64,000 nt of DNA. Source: Brevibacterium yomogidense. Its GTDB lineage: Bacteria > Actinomycetota > Actinomycetes > Actinomycetales > Brevibacteriaceae. Each line of letters starts with the position of its first letter. Position 1 is the first letter of the stretch. A program made the translations under genes and the position numbers. Below are positions 1 to 8,309 of this stretch, piece after piece. The notes beneath the pieces are model-generated. The model was not told the DNA's origin and made no database searches. It worked only from the letters and a program-made list of their open reading frames with translations. The stretch lies in the NCBI RefSeq assembly GCF_016107685.1, contig NZ_JABASY010000002.1, positions 62,001 to 126,000 of the forward strand, read 5' to 3'.

Positions 1-553
1 CGTCGAGGATGTAGAAGCCGGTCGTGTGGGTGGCGTCCAGACGCGCGTTCTGCCTTCCCACGCTGTCGAAAATCTCCAGCTCGATCGCGAACACGTATTT
101 GAGCAGCAGGGCCAGGAAGAACACGGGCACCACGCTGCCGATGAGCGAGAGGACGACGATGCCGCCGTCCACGTTCGTGCCGGCCCGCCTTCCTGCGATG
201 TAGCCCAGGGGGACCCCGACGACGACGGCGAAGGCGAGTGCCACGACGGACAGTTCGATGGTGGCCGGCAGCTTGTCGAAGAACGCGGACAGCACCGGTT
301 CGTGCATCCGGATGGACTCGCCGAAGTCCCCGCGGAATAGCGCCGCCAGGTACATGCCGTACTGCGTGAGCAGGGGTTCGTTGAACCCGTACGTCTCGTT
401 GATCCGGTCGATCGCCTCCGGTGTGGCGCGGTCGCCCAGCAGCGCCTGAGCGGGATCACCCGGCAGCGCCCGCACCCACGCGAAGAGGAGGATCGACAGC
501 CCGAACAGGGTGGGCAGGAGCTGGGCCAGGCGGATGACGACGAAACGCAGCAC
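1..553 (-). CDS. Peptide/nickel-type ABC transporter permease (DppB family), partial
   Basis: Inner-membrane permease of an oligopeptide-type ABC importer; the C-terminal end lies beyond the left window edge. The visible 184 residues start MLRFVVIRLAQLLPTLFGLS, the typical first membrane helix of the DppB/OppB family, followed by the periplasmic segment with LPGDPA and the conserved GDFGESIR stretch before the second helix. I chose the GTG at 551-553; it lies 3 bp after the stop of the binding-protein gene upstream, so the two genes are co-transcribed. The substrate cannot be told from sequence: a peptide is the default for the family. The ATPases and second permease presumably lie to the left of the window. 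Confidence 0.88.
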   Translation of the reverse strand, partial: MLRFVVIRLAQLLPTLFGLSILLFAWVRALPGDPAQALLGDRATPEAIDRINETYGFNEPLLTQYGMYLAALFRGDFGESIRMHEPVLSAFFDKLPATIELSVVALAFAVVVGVPLGYIAGRRAGTNVDGGIVVLSLIGSVVPVFFLALLLKYVFAIELEIFDSVGRQNARLDATHTTGFYILD

Positions 554-556
554 GGC

Positions 557-2287
557 TCACTCCTCCCGCACCGTGACGGTGTCCCACGACTCGTCCTCCA
601 CCGGGCTCGGCACATAGCCGGACACCCGCGGGGCGAGAGCGAGGACGGGGACACCGTGACCCAGGGGCAGGCCGGGCAGCCGGTCCATGATCATCTCGTT
701 GGCTTCCTGGTACGCCGGCTCCTGCTCTTCCGGGGTGGGCAGGCCGCGTGCCTCGGCCAACTGGTCGAACACCTCTTGGTCCGTGAACCCGAACTCGGGG
801 GTCTCCTCGCTGAACTTCGCCCCCAGGAAGCTGTCCGCGTCGTTGTACTCGCCCGTCCACCCCAGGACGTGGATGCCGTGGTCCTCACCGCCGTGGATCT
901 TCGACAGGTAGACCGACCACTGGTCCGCGACAGGGACGACGGTGATGCCGACCGACTGCAGGTCGTTGCGGATCTGGTTGAAGGTGTCCTGCGGGCTGGG
1001 GAGGTAGGGGCGGCTCACATCGGTGGGGTAGTTGAACTCGATGGTGAGGTCTTCGTAGCCGGACTCCTCGAGCAGCTGGCGCGCCTTCTCCGGGTCGTAC
1101 TCGTATTCGGTGACGTCGTCGCTGTACCCGTTGGTGACCGGCGGGACGAACTGGTTCGCCGCCTCGGAGCCGGGTGTCATCGTGCTCTTCATGAGCTGTT
1201 CGCGGTCGATGGCGTGTGCGATGGCCTGCCGGACCCTGAGGTCGTCCAGGGGCGGGGCCGCCTGGTTCATCCCCAGGTACTGGATGTTGTAGGACGGGCG
1301 GTGGATGAGGGTGAAGTCCTCGTCCCGCAGCCCGGGCACGTCCCCGGGTGCCACGAGGTCGAACGCGTCGACGTCCCCGGTCCGCAGCGCATCCGCACGC
1401 GCCTGGGGGTCTTCGATGGTCTTGATCGTCACGTGCGGGGTCTTGGGAGGACCGTCCCAGTAGTCGTCGAACGCGGTGAGGTTCACGGAGGTCCCGCGGT
1501 TCCACGAGGAGAACTGGTAGGGGCCGGTCCCCGTGGGGTGCGCGGTCGCGTACTCGGTGGCCGTCGGGTCGCCGCCGTCCTCGATCTGGCCCCACTTCTC
1601 CAGAGCCTCCGGGCTCTGCATCGAGAACGCGGGGATCGCCAGGGCGTTGACGAACGAGGCGAACGGTTCGTTCAGCTCGATCGTCACCTCGCTGTCTCCC
1701 GAGGTCGTGCACGACTCGTAGATGCTGTCATCGCCGAAGCCCTTGAAGAGCGTCGACCAGTGGTACGTGATGTCTGCGCTCTGCGCCATCCCCTCCGGCT
1801 GGTTGTTCCAGTGCTCGAAGTTCCAGCACACGACGTCCGCGTCGAACTCTGTCCCGTCGTGGAACGTGACGTCGTCCCGCAGGGTGAAGTCGAAGGTCTT
1901 GCCGTCATCTGAGGAGGTCCAGTCCGTCGCCAGCAGGGGAGAGGGTCCGGGGCCGCACGGCTCCGCCTCCACCAGCGTCTCGAAGATCTGGTGGGCGACG
2001 CGGAACGAATCGCTGTCGGAGGCGTGCAGCGGATTGAGGGTGATGGGGCTGGCGGAGGAGCCGAAGATGAACGTGTCGGCCGTCTCGCCGCCAGCGTCGT
2101 TCCTGTCGTCTGCGCTGTCCTCGCCGTCCTCGACCTGGGCGGCGAGGTCCTGGCACTCCTGCTGCGCGTCGACATCCGGCTGACCGGAGTTCTCCGGAGG
2201 GTCCGTCGTGCCGCACCCTGAGACCGCGAGCAGGTACAGCGCTATGACCGATGCTGCGCTCGCCCGCCGAAGGGTTCGAAAAGCCAC
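557..2287 (-). CDS. ABC transporter substrate-binding lipoprotein (SBP_bac_5 family)
   Basis: Extracytoplasmic solute receptor for the adjacent DppB-type permease, 576 residues. A signal peptide with lipobox LAVSGC near residue 22 predicts a lipid-anchored protein; an acidic, Asp/Gly-rich linker follows. The mature part has the family signature (ATDWTSSDDGKTFDFTLRDD, then TFHDGTEFDADVV) and the later region AIAHAIDREQLM. I chose the GTG at 2285-2287 because it is preceded by GGAGAGG at good spacing and puts the signal sequence at the N-terminus; the open frame runs further upstream but reads through the promoter region shared with the divergent regulator. Peptide specificity is inferred from the family only. 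Confidence 0.9.
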   Translation of the reverse strand: MAFRTLRRASAASVIALYLLAVSGCGTTDPPENSGQPDVDAQQECQDLAAQVEDGEDSADDRNDAGGETADTFIFGSSASPITLNPLHASDSDSFRVAHQIFETLVEAEPCGPGPSPLLATDWTSSDDGKTFDFTLRDDVTFHDGTEFDADVVCWNFEHWNNQPEGMAQSADITYHWSTLFKGFGDDSIYESCTTSGDSEVTIELNEPFASFVNALAIPAFSMQSPEALEKWGQIEDGGDPTATEYATAHPTGTGPYQFSSWNRGTSVNLTAFDDYWDGPPKTPHVTIKTIEDPQARADALRTGDVDAFDLVAPGDVPGLRDEDFTLIHRPSYNIQYLGMNQAAPPLDDLRVRQAIAHAIDREQLMKSTMTPGSEAANQFVPPVTNGYSDDVTEYEYDPEKARQLLEESGYEDLTIEFNYPTDVSRPYLPSPQDTFNQIRNDLQSVGITVVPVADQWSVYLSKIHGGEDHGIHVLGWTGEYNDADSFLGAKFSEETPEFGFTDQEVFDQLAEARGLPTPEEQEPAYQEANEMIMDRLPGLPLGHGVPVLALAPRVSGYVPSPVEDESWDTVTVREE

Positions 2288-2452
2288 GTTGCCTCTCCTG
2301 AACAGTTGTGTTCTGCGTCTCACGGTAACAGCCAGAAGGCGTTCTGCGCGCAAGGAGCCTTGGCGAATGTCCGCAAGGGGCCATGCTGGAGGGGTGGGCG
2401 CGTGGCGAGCGCCTGGGCGGCAAGCCCCCTTCCCCTCTGTGGCGCAGGTCAC

Positions 2453-2458
2453 TAGACT
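2453..2458 (+). promoter_or_regulatory. Predicted -10 element of leaderless SARP regulator gene
   Basis: TAGACT lies 7 nt before the ATG at 2466 and no Shine-Dalgarno sequence is present, so transcription probably starts at the start codon. The divergent binding-protein gene starts at 2287, so the 178-bp gap carries both promoters. Confidence 0.45.
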
Positions 2459-2465
2459 TGTCCGG

Positions 2466-4175
2466 ATGGAGATGCGCGTCATGGGGCGCGTGGAGATCTT
2501 CGCGGACGGCACGTCATGGAGTGTGCAGGGACGGACACAACGGGCGCTCCTGTCACTCCTCACCCTCCGGCTCCGGGTCTGGACACCCGCCCCGTTCCTC
2601 GTCCGGGCGCTCTGGCCGTCCGACGAATCCGACCGAGCCCTCACACGGCTGCACGTCCAGATCCACCGCCTCAGGCGGCAGCTGGGCGGCGACATCGTCA
2701 ACAGTTCCCCCAACGGCTACCGGCTGAACGTGGGCGAGGACGGCATCGACGCGTGGCAGTTCGAGCGGGCGGCCACGGAAGCGCTCGACGGCAGGGGAGC
2801 GGGCGCAGGCGACACGACCACGCTGGAACGCCTCGCAGAGGCAGCCTCCCTGTGGAGCGGTGTGCCGTTCCCGGATGTCGAGCTGCCGGACGTCGACCTG
2901 TGGAAGGACGCGCTGACAGACCTCTACGTGCGCGCGCAGGAGGTGCGCAGCGAGATCCTCTTGGACCTGGGGGACAGCCGCACCGCCCTCTCCGTCCTCA
3001 CGCCCCTGGCGGCAGAGCATCCGACCAACGAGAAGCTGCAAGCGCTCAAGATGTCCGCACTCCAGCAGGCGGGCAAGCGGGAGGAGCTGCCCCGGGCCTT
3101 CGCAGATGCCCAGGGTGCGCTCGCCGCGCTGGGCATGGAGCCGGGCGTCGAACTGCACGCCGCGCACACCCACCTGCTGGCGGCCCAGGACCGGGAGGAC
3201 ACGATCCGGCAGTCGCTTGCCATAGGCGACCTCGCGGGCCCGCCTGCGGACACGAACCGATGCGTGCCCTCGCCGGAGGACGTCACCCTGCGGCGCGAAC
3301 TCGCCTACGTCCTCACCGCGAAGGGTCGCCACGAAGACGCCCTGTCGCTGCTGGGCCACCTCGAAGCGGTGCACCTGGCTCACGGGCAGGAGGACGCACG
3401 CGCCGTCGCGCTGCGGGACATGGTCGCCGTCGTCGGCCTCACCGGCGATCTCAGGCGGGCGCTGCGCCTGCTGGGCGAGGCGATGCGCCTGGACGAGCGC
3501 ACCACCGGGACGGACGCACTCCTCCAGACAGTGCGCGCCCTCATCCTCACCCACATGGGCCGGCTCCGCAGGGCCGAGGAATGTCTCGACATCGCAGGTC
3601 CACCCCGCACTGCGAAGGACCACGACAGCCGTCGCGACCAGCTGTGGTGGCGGGCCCGCAGCCAGATCGATCGGAGGGCCGGCCGCCACAGCGTCGCCGT
3701 GCCCGAGGCCCACGAAGCTTCCCTCATCGCCGCCTCCGCGGATCCGGACGCCGCACACGGCCCGGCGACGCTGGACGTCGCCTGCTGCCTGCGGGACGCC
3801 GGTGACGAGGAGTGCTTCTCCTGGTACCGGACCGTCATCCGGTTCGCCTACGACGCCGGCCGCTTCCCGTTGGCCGCCTGTGCCCACGCCTCCGCGGCCA
3901 AGGCCCACCTGCTGTGGGGCGACCCGCAGACTGCGGCGGTCCACGCGCGCACAGCGCTCGACCTGGCCCAGCGGTGCGGGTGCTGGCTGTTCGCCGCCCG
4001 TGCTGCGGCCCGCCTCGCCGACGCCGAGGAGCAGCTGGGCAACCCCGGGCCGGCCCGCTGGTACCGGTATGAGGCGCTCGCCTCGTACCGGCGGGTGGAC
4101 TTCCCGCTTGCCGACGACGTGCGCGCACGACTGGAAGGACGCGCCGACGCCGCTGCTGCCGGGTTCCCCGGGTGA
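2466..4175 (+). CDS. SARP/BTAD-type transcriptional regulator
   Basis: Transcription factor of 569 residues. Residues about 1-90 form an OmpR-like winged helix (TRLHVQIHRLRRQLGG and NGYRLNV are typical of SARP proteins), about 95-240 a bacterial transcriptional activator (BTAD) domain, and the rest is helical and TPR-like with no ATPase motif. It is transcribed divergently from the peptide-type transporter and is therefore the obvious candidate to control it. The start was chosen at the ATG that follows a -10-like TAGACT; ATG at 2472 is a second possibility. No secondary-metabolite genes are nearby, so antibiotic regulation is not implied. Confidence 0.82.
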   Translation: MEMRVMGRVEIFADGTSWSVQGRTQRALLSLLTLRLRVWTPAPFLVRALWPSDESDRALTRLHVQIHRLRRQLGGDIVNSSPNGYRLNVGEDGIDAWQFERAATEALDGRGAGAGDTTTLERLAEAASLWSGVPFPDVELPDVDLWKDALTDLYVRAQEVRSEILLDLGDSRTALSVLTPLAAEHPTNEKLQALKMSALQQAGKREELPRAFADAQGALAALGMEPGVELHAAHTHLLAAQDREDTIRQSLAIGDLAGPPADTNRCVPSPEDVTLRRELAYVLTAKGRHEDALSLLGHLEAVHLAHGQEDARAVALRDMVAVVGLTGDLRRALRLLGEAMRLDERTTGTDALLQTVRALILTHMGRLRRAEECLDIAGPPRTAKDHDSRRDQLWWRARSQIDRRAGRHSVAVPEAHEASLIAASADPDAAHGPATLDVACCLRDAGDEECFSWYRTVIRFAYDAGRFPLAACAHASAAKAHLLWGDPQTAAVHARTALDLAQRCGCWLFAARAAARLADAEEQLGNPGPARWYRYEALASYRRVDFPLADDVRARLEGRADAAAAGFPG

Positions 4176-4204
4176 GGTCCGGGCCCCGGGAAGGGGCCCG
4201 GACC
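4176..4204. terminator. Bidirectional hairpin terminator
   Basis: Perfect 12-bp inverted repeat (GGTCCGGGCCCC, loop GGGAA, complement) directly after the stop of the SARP gene and between two convergent genes. There is no clear U-tract, as is common in high-GC actinobacteria. Confidence 0.7.
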
Positions 4205-4220
4205 TCCGGATGTGTTCGTC

Positions 4221-5702
4221 TCACGCGGGTACCGGTGGGACCGGGTGGTTCGCGACGAACACGTCGTCCGGGTCGTACACGGTCTTCACGCGGGTGAGCG
4301 TCAACCAGTCCCGCTCCGGGAAGCTGCACTCCACATCGACGGGCGACTCCGCGAAGTTGAGGTAGTGGCCGCCGGTGCTCCACGGCTTCAGGGCCCGGGT
4401 GAGGGCAGTCGCATCCGCGTGCCCTCGCGCCCTGTTCTCCGGGGTGTCCGCGATCGCGGCGCCGAACAGCATGAACGCCCCGTGCATCCGGCTCATCGCA
4501 CCCCCGTCCGGATGGCGGCGGGACAGTGCGCCGCCCAGCTGCCGCAGCTCCGCCGTCAGCAGCGAATGGTCCGTGCCCGGCCCCACCTGCGCGAGGAACG
4601 CGTCGACGGCGGAATCGGGAAGGCGACCCAGCAGCGCGGAGTCGCCGACGACCGGGGTGGGGCCCTCCGGATCCATGTGCAGACGGGACAGCGACGCCGG
4701 CGGCACGGAAGCGAAGGTGTCGACCTCCGGGCGCAGCGCCCGCAGTGGGGCGACCGCGTCCCGGGCTGCGGCCTCGGGCCCCAGGACGGCACCGTCCAGG
4801 CAGACGACGGGACGGCCACGGACGGGGGCGGGGACCTCGGGCGCGTCGGGCAGATGGAGGATCCGCATCGACGTCGTGATCTCATCCGGCGCGGACGGAG
4901 CCCAGCGCGCCCACGCGCGCACCACACGGTCCGCCTCCTCGATGTCCCACACCATCATCCCCGCGTAGACGGTCTCCAGCGGGTAGAGGGAGAACTCGAA
5001 CGCCGTGACGATGCCGAAGTTGCCGCCCCCGCCGCGCAGGGCCCAGAAGAGGCTGCAGTGCCGGGTGCGGTCCACGCGGACCAGGCTGCCGTCCGCCAGC
5101 ACCACCTCCATCGCAGTGACACTGTTCGTCGCCATCCCCAGACGGCGGGCATAGAGGAAGATGCCGCCGCCCAGCAGGTAGCCGCCCACCCCCACATCCG
5201 GGGACGACCCGTGCAGGCACGCCAGCCCGTGCTGGCCCGCGGCCTCCACGACGTCGCCCCACAGGGCGCCGCCCTGCACCCGGGCCGTCGCGGTCGACGG
5301 ATCGATGTGCACATCCGTGAGACCGGACAGCTTCACGAGGATCGTGTCCGAAAGGTCATGCTGCGTGAGCGGCCCCGCGTTGTGCCCGGTGCTGACGGGG
5401 GCGACGCGCAGTCCCTGGCGGCGGGCGGCCGTGACGATCTCTGACACCTGCAGCGGAGTGGACGGTTCTGCGACCGCCGCCGGCTCGAGATCGACCGCGG
5501 TGTTCCACAGGCAGCGGGCGTCTTCGTAGCTCGGGTCGCCCGGGTGGTGGATCGGGATGCGCTGGGGGAGCGGGCGGTGGGTGGTGTCGGTGGACGTGGT
5601 GTCCGTGGGAGTGACCGGGCCGGTGAGAGTCGCCGAACCAGTGGTGGCGGTGGTGGTGGCGGTGTCAGGCGTGTGGATGGTGTTCGCGGTGTGGAGGTTC
5701 AT
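4221..5702 (-). CDS. FAD-binding oxidoreductase of the berberine-bridge (BBE) family
   Basis: Flavoprotein oxidase of 493 residues. Residues 1-45 are Thr-rich and low complexity, possibly a translated leader. The PCMH-type FAD-binding domain follows (AVAEPSTPLQVSEIVTAAR, then STGHNAGP), with the second flavin-contact segment HGSSPDVGVGGYLLGGG and the RGGGGNFGIVTAFEF motif near residue 240. The C-terminus ends in the BBE segment (YLNFAE, then ERLTRVKTVYDPDDVF-like region). It is probably a cytoplasmic oxidase of sugars, phenolics or alkaloid-like molecules; the substrate is unknown. It stands alone, convergent with the SARP gene. An earlier internal Met is not evident, so the N-terminus is uncertain. 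Confidence 0.85.
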   Translation of the reverse strand: MNLHTANTIHTPDTATTTATTGSATLTGPVTPTDTTSTDTTHRPLPQRIPIHHPGDPSYEDARCLWNTAVDLEPAAVAEPSTPLQVSEIVTAARRQGLRVAPVSTGHNAGPLTQHDLSDTILVKLSGLTDVHIDPSTATARVQGGALWGDVVEAAGQHGLACLHGSSPDVGVGGYLLGGGIFLYARRLGMATNSVTAMEVVLADGSLVRVDRTRHCSLFWALRGGGGNFGIVTAFEFSLYPLETVYAGMMVWDIEEADRVVRAWARWAPSAPDEITTSMRILHLPDAPEVPAPVRGRPVVCLDGAVLGPEAAARDAVAPLRALRPEVDTFASVPPASLSRLHMDPEGPTPVVGDSALLGRLPDSAVDAFLAQVGPGTDHSLLTAELRQLGGALSRRHPDGGAMSRMHGAFMLFGAAIADTPENRARGHADATALTRALKPWSTGGHYLNFAESPVDVECSFPERDWLTLTRVKTVYDPDDVFVANHPVPPVPA

Positions 5703-5734
5703 GTGCTTCCGTTCGCATGGTCTCTGCTGACTGC

Positions 5735-5756
5735 GGCCGTTCGACTGTGAACGGCC
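5735..5756. promoter_or_regulatory. Inverted repeat in the divergent promoter region
   Basis: GGCCGTTC-gactgt-GAACGGCC is a perfect 8-bp dyad in the 169-bp gap between the divergent FAD oxidase and OsmC genes, 33 bp upstream of the oxidase start. It could be an operator or an RNA hairpin; no regulator gene is adjacent. Confidence 0.35.
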
Positions 5757-5859
5757 TGTCCCTGTCGGGACGACGACACCGTCCCAGGAGGCACTTACAC
5801 ACGACTTTCACCGCAGCCGCAGCTGCCGTCACGGGACGTGCGGACGGTCCGGCGAGGAT

Positions 5860-5865
5860 TAGTGT
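5860..5865 (+). promoter_or_regulatory. Predicted -10 element of leaderless osmC-like gene
   Basis: TAGTGT ends 6 nt before the ATG at 5872; no ribosome binding site is seen, which suggests a leaderless transcript. Confidence 0.45.
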
Positions 5866-5871
5866 GGGCGC

Positions 5872-6399
5872 ATGGACGACTCAGTGCGGAACAACGACGG
5901 AGCAACAGGGCGTGCGGACGGTAAGGCGGGCACCGAGCGTGGTGAGGCAGGAGCCGAGCACGTTGCGGAACAGCGCGGTGTGTCCGTCACGCGCACCGGG
6001 TTCGAGCGGTACCGGGTGACGACAAGAGACGGCGTCGAGCTGGACTTCGGCCGTGGTGAGGGGCTCGTCGACCCCGTCGACATGCTGCTGGCGGGACTAG
6101 CCGGATGCATGGCGGTGAGCATCGACAAACCGCTCACCCGCGCGGCGGAGCCGGAGCGGTTCGACATCGCGGTCACCGCGGACAAGCTCAAGGACGACGC
6201 GCTCGCCACCCGGCTGGAGAACCTCAGCCTGGATTTCGACATCGCCGTCTCAGGCTGGAAGCGGAAGCAGGACCCGCAGGCGTATGTCGAGAAGCTGCTG
6301 CACGTCGCCCACGACACCCACTGCACCGTCTCCCGCACGCTCGAAGCAGGCGCCCCCGTGGACGTGGCGGCAGACGTCGAGGTGACCGGGGAATCGTAA
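5872..6399 (+). CDS. OsmC family peroxiredoxin-like protein
   Basis: OsmC/Ohr-fold protein of 175 residues, expected to reduce organic hydroperoxides in the cytoplasm. The first active-site cysteine lies in DMLLAGLAGCMAVSI and the second in VAHDTHCTVSRTL, matching the OsmC (YhfA-like) two-cysteine arrangement. The first 35 residues are a Gly/Glu-rich extension not needed for the fold. The start is the ATG that follows a -10-like TAGTGT. It is monocistronic, followed by a small tandem repeat whose last copy duplicates the end of this gene. Confidence 0.85.
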   Translation: MDDSVRNNDGATGRADGKAGTERGEAGAEHVAEQRGVSVTRTGFERYRVTTRDGVELDFGRGEGLVDPVDMLLAGLAGCMAVSIDKPLTRAAEPERFDIAVTADKLKDDALATRLENLSLDFDIAVSGWKRKQDPQAYVEKLLHVAHDTHCTVSRTLEAGAPVDVAADVEVTGES

Positions 6400-6400
6400 G

Positions 6401-6469
6401 GGCCCATCGTGACCAGGTGTCGCAAGAGGCCCGTCATGACCGGGGGCGTAAGGCCCGTCGTGACCGGGG
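6401..6469. repeat. Three degenerate direct repeats
   Basis: Units of the form GGCCCRTCRTGACCRGG start at 6401, 6428 and 6452 (spacing 27 and 24 bp). The third copy plus its flank also repeats the final 15 bases of the osmC-like coding sequence (GTGACCGGGGAATCG at 6382-6396), so the array may have arisen by local duplication from the gene end. Confidence 0.65.
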
Positions 6470-6570
6470 AATCGACGCGCTGTCGTGCACTGATGCAACA
6501 ATTCCCACCACAATCTGCCTTGTGGTGTTAGCGTGGTTTTCACAACGCCGACAGAAAGAAGGTGTCCCAT

Positions 6571-6840
6571 ATGGGTTTCATCGCATTCCTCGTGCTCGGC
6601 CTCATCGCAGGCGCGATCGCCAAGCTCATTCTCCCGGGCAAGCAGGGCGGCGGCTGGCTCGGCACCCTCGTGCTCGGTGTCATCGGCGCGTTCCTGGGCG
6701 GATGGCTGGGCGGCATGCTGTTCGGTGCGGACATGAACGAGTTCTTCTCGATCTCGACATGGCTGTGCGCGATCGGCGGCTCGCTGATCGTCCTCATCGT
6801 GTGGGGGCTCATCACCGGTCGCAGCCGCGCAGCCGCGTGA
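6571..6840 (+). CDS. GlsB/YeaQ/YmgE family stress-response membrane protein
   Basis: Small integral membrane protein, 89 residues, of the transglycosylase-associated (PF04226) family. It has three hydrophobic segments (FIAFLVLGLIAGAIAKL, then TLVLGVIGAFLGGWLGGML, then WLCAIGGSLIVLIVWGLI) and the glycine-rich pattern of the family, including LPGKQGGG after the first helix. A Shine-Dalgarno AAGAAGG lies 8 nt upstream of the ATG. The family is linked to envelope or general stress, and the next gene encodes a CsbD-like stress protein, so the pair is probably part of the same stress response. Confidence 0.9.
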   Translation: MGFIAFLVLGLIAGAIAKLILPGKQGGGWLGTLVLGVIGAFLGGWLGGMLFGADMNEFFSISTWLCAIGGSLIVLIVWGLITGRSRAAA

Positions 6841-6928
6841 CCCGTACACGCGAGCACATCGCCTGCCCCCCACCAGTGTGAACACTGAGTGAGCAGCTCT
6901 GCTCACCTGATCGAAAGGAGACACCCTC

Positions 6929-7111
6929 ATGGGACTCGGAGACAAGATCAGCAACAAGGCGGAAGAACTCAAGGGCAAGGCCAAGGAAGGCACTGCCGAC
7001 GCGAAGAACGACAGCGACCTCAAGGCTGAAGGCAAGGCCGACCAGACGTCGGCGAAGGCCAAGCAGGCCGGCGAAGAGGTCAAGGACGCGTGGAAGAACG
7101 CGACCGACTGA
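6929..7111 (+). CDS. CsbD family small stress protein
   Basis: A 60-residue, highly charged, helix-forming protein with the CsbD pattern (DKISNKAEELKGKAKEGTAD). Repeats of Lys-Ala-Glu and the lack of hydrophobic residues indicate a soluble, largely disordered or amphipathic protein. A strong GAAAGGAGA ribosome site precedes the ATG, and a hairpin terminator follows the stop. CsbD proteins are general-stress markers in many bacteria, with no defined activity. It is 88 bp downstream of the GlsB/YeaQ-like gene on the same strand. Confidence 0.9.
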   Translation: MGLGDKISNKAEELKGKAKEGTADAKNDSDLKAEGKADQTSAKAKQAGEEVKDAWKNATD

Positions 7112-7128
7112 TCAGCCGACCTGACCAG

Positions 7129-7166
7129 AGGAGCGCCCCATCACTGCTGAGTGGTGGGGCGCTCCT
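7129..7166 (+). terminator. Hairpin terminator after the CsbD-like gene
   Basis: A 17-bp stem with one mismatch (AGGAGCGCCCCATCACT, loop GCTG) begins 17 bp after the stop codon. Confidence 0.75.
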
Positions 7167-7351
7167 CTGTCTGCGGCACCCCGGTCGTCAACCCCGTCGG
7201 TTGCTGCGAAGGACCGGGCCGCGAGCCGGCCGGCCCGATCAAGTCGGGCTGGCCTCGGTCGTGGCTGCACCATGATGGAAGCGGGCATGGATCATCGGGT
7301 GCGGAGGGTACGCGAACTCGTAGCGTGAGGAACGTGAACGGAGGCGAGACG

Positions 7352-8254
7352 ATGCGGCAGTGGAATGACGCCATCGAAGCGATCGACGCGGACCTCACGG
7401 GTCCCGTCGATGTCGCGGACCTCGCGCGTGTGGCGATGACCTCGGAATATCACTTCCGACGGATGTTCGCGACGCTCGCGGGGATGCCGGTGTCGGAGTA
7501 CGTGCGGCGCAGGCGATTGACTGCTGCGACGGCAGAGCTGCTCGGCGGGGCGGGAGTCCTGGAGACGGCGGTCCGCTACGGATACGGATCTGCCGAAGCC
7601 TTCACCCGCGCATTCCGCCAGCTGCACGGTCTCACGCCCACCCAGGCCAGACGCCCGGGAGCGGTGCTCCGTTCACAGCCGAAACTGAGATTCCACCTTC
7701 GGGTGGAAGGGAGCACAGAGATGCGTCATCGCATAGTGGAGAAAGAAGCATTCCGGATCGTCGGGTTCACGGAGCGAGTGCCACTGGTCCATGAGGGGCC
7801 GAACGCTGCGATCGAAGAGTTCACGAGGAGCCTGGACCCCGCGCGCATGGCCGAACTGAAGGAACTGTCCGGCCAAGAGTCGGGCGGCGACGACCCCTTC
7901 GCTGTCGAGCCGACCAGTGTTGAGCCGACCGGAGTGGTGTCAGCGACCGTGAGTATCGATGCGGACCGTGCAGATGGCAGCATGCTGGACTACTGGCTGG
8001 GAGTCGTCACCACAGCGGAGGCTCCGGACGGGTTCGCCCAGCTTGATGTTCCTGCCGGGACCTGGGTCGTGTTCGACACGGAAGGGCCGTTTCCGGAGGT
8101 GCTCCAGCGGATGTGGGCGGATGCCGCCACCGAATGGTTCCCCGCGAACCCCTACCGCTGGTCACCGGGCCCGGAGATCCTGCGATCGCGGCCGGCTGAT
8201 GACGACTGGTCGCGGGGGAGCGGGCAGCTGTGGCTGCCGGTGGAGAGGGAGTAG
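7352..8254 (+). CDS. AraC family regulator with GyrI-like effector domain
   Basis: DNA-binding protein of 300 residues. The N-terminal 105 residues are an AraC double helix-turn-helix (VADLARVAMTSEYHFRRMF, then AVRYGYGSAEAFTRAFRQ); the C-terminal part from about residue 130 is a GyrI-like/AraC_E_bind domain (MRHRIVEKEAFRIVGFTERV) that binds small, often cationic drugs. This order is that of the Rob/BmrR-type sensors that induce multidrug responses. The ATG at 7352 follows GGAGG at 7-nt spacing; longer open frames upstream read through the previous terminator. It has no co-oriented partner, so its target is unknown. Confidence 0.9.
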   Translation: MRQWNDAIEAIDADLTGPVDVADLARVAMTSEYHFRRMFATLAGMPVSEYVRRRRLTAATAELLGGAGVLETAVRYGYGSAEAFTRAFRQLHGLTPTQARRPGAVLRSQPKLRFHLRVEGSTEMRHRIVEKEAFRIVGFTERVPLVHEGPNAAIEEFTRSLDPARMAELKELSGQESGGDDPFAVEPTSVEPTGVVSATVSIDADRADGSMLDYWLGVVTTAEAPDGFAQLDVPAGTWVVFDTEGPFPEVLQRMWADAATEWFPANPYRWSPGPEILRSRPADDDWSRGSGQLWLPVERE

Positions 8255-8309
8255 CCCGTCCCGCGTAGTTCTGACGCGACGGACCTCATTCCGTGTCCTC
8301 ACGAGTCTT

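Noticed and set aside
2553..3944. A 463-codon open frame antisense to the SARP gene
   Set aside because: It lacks recognisable domains and a ribosome site, whereas the plus-strand protein has clear SARP domains.
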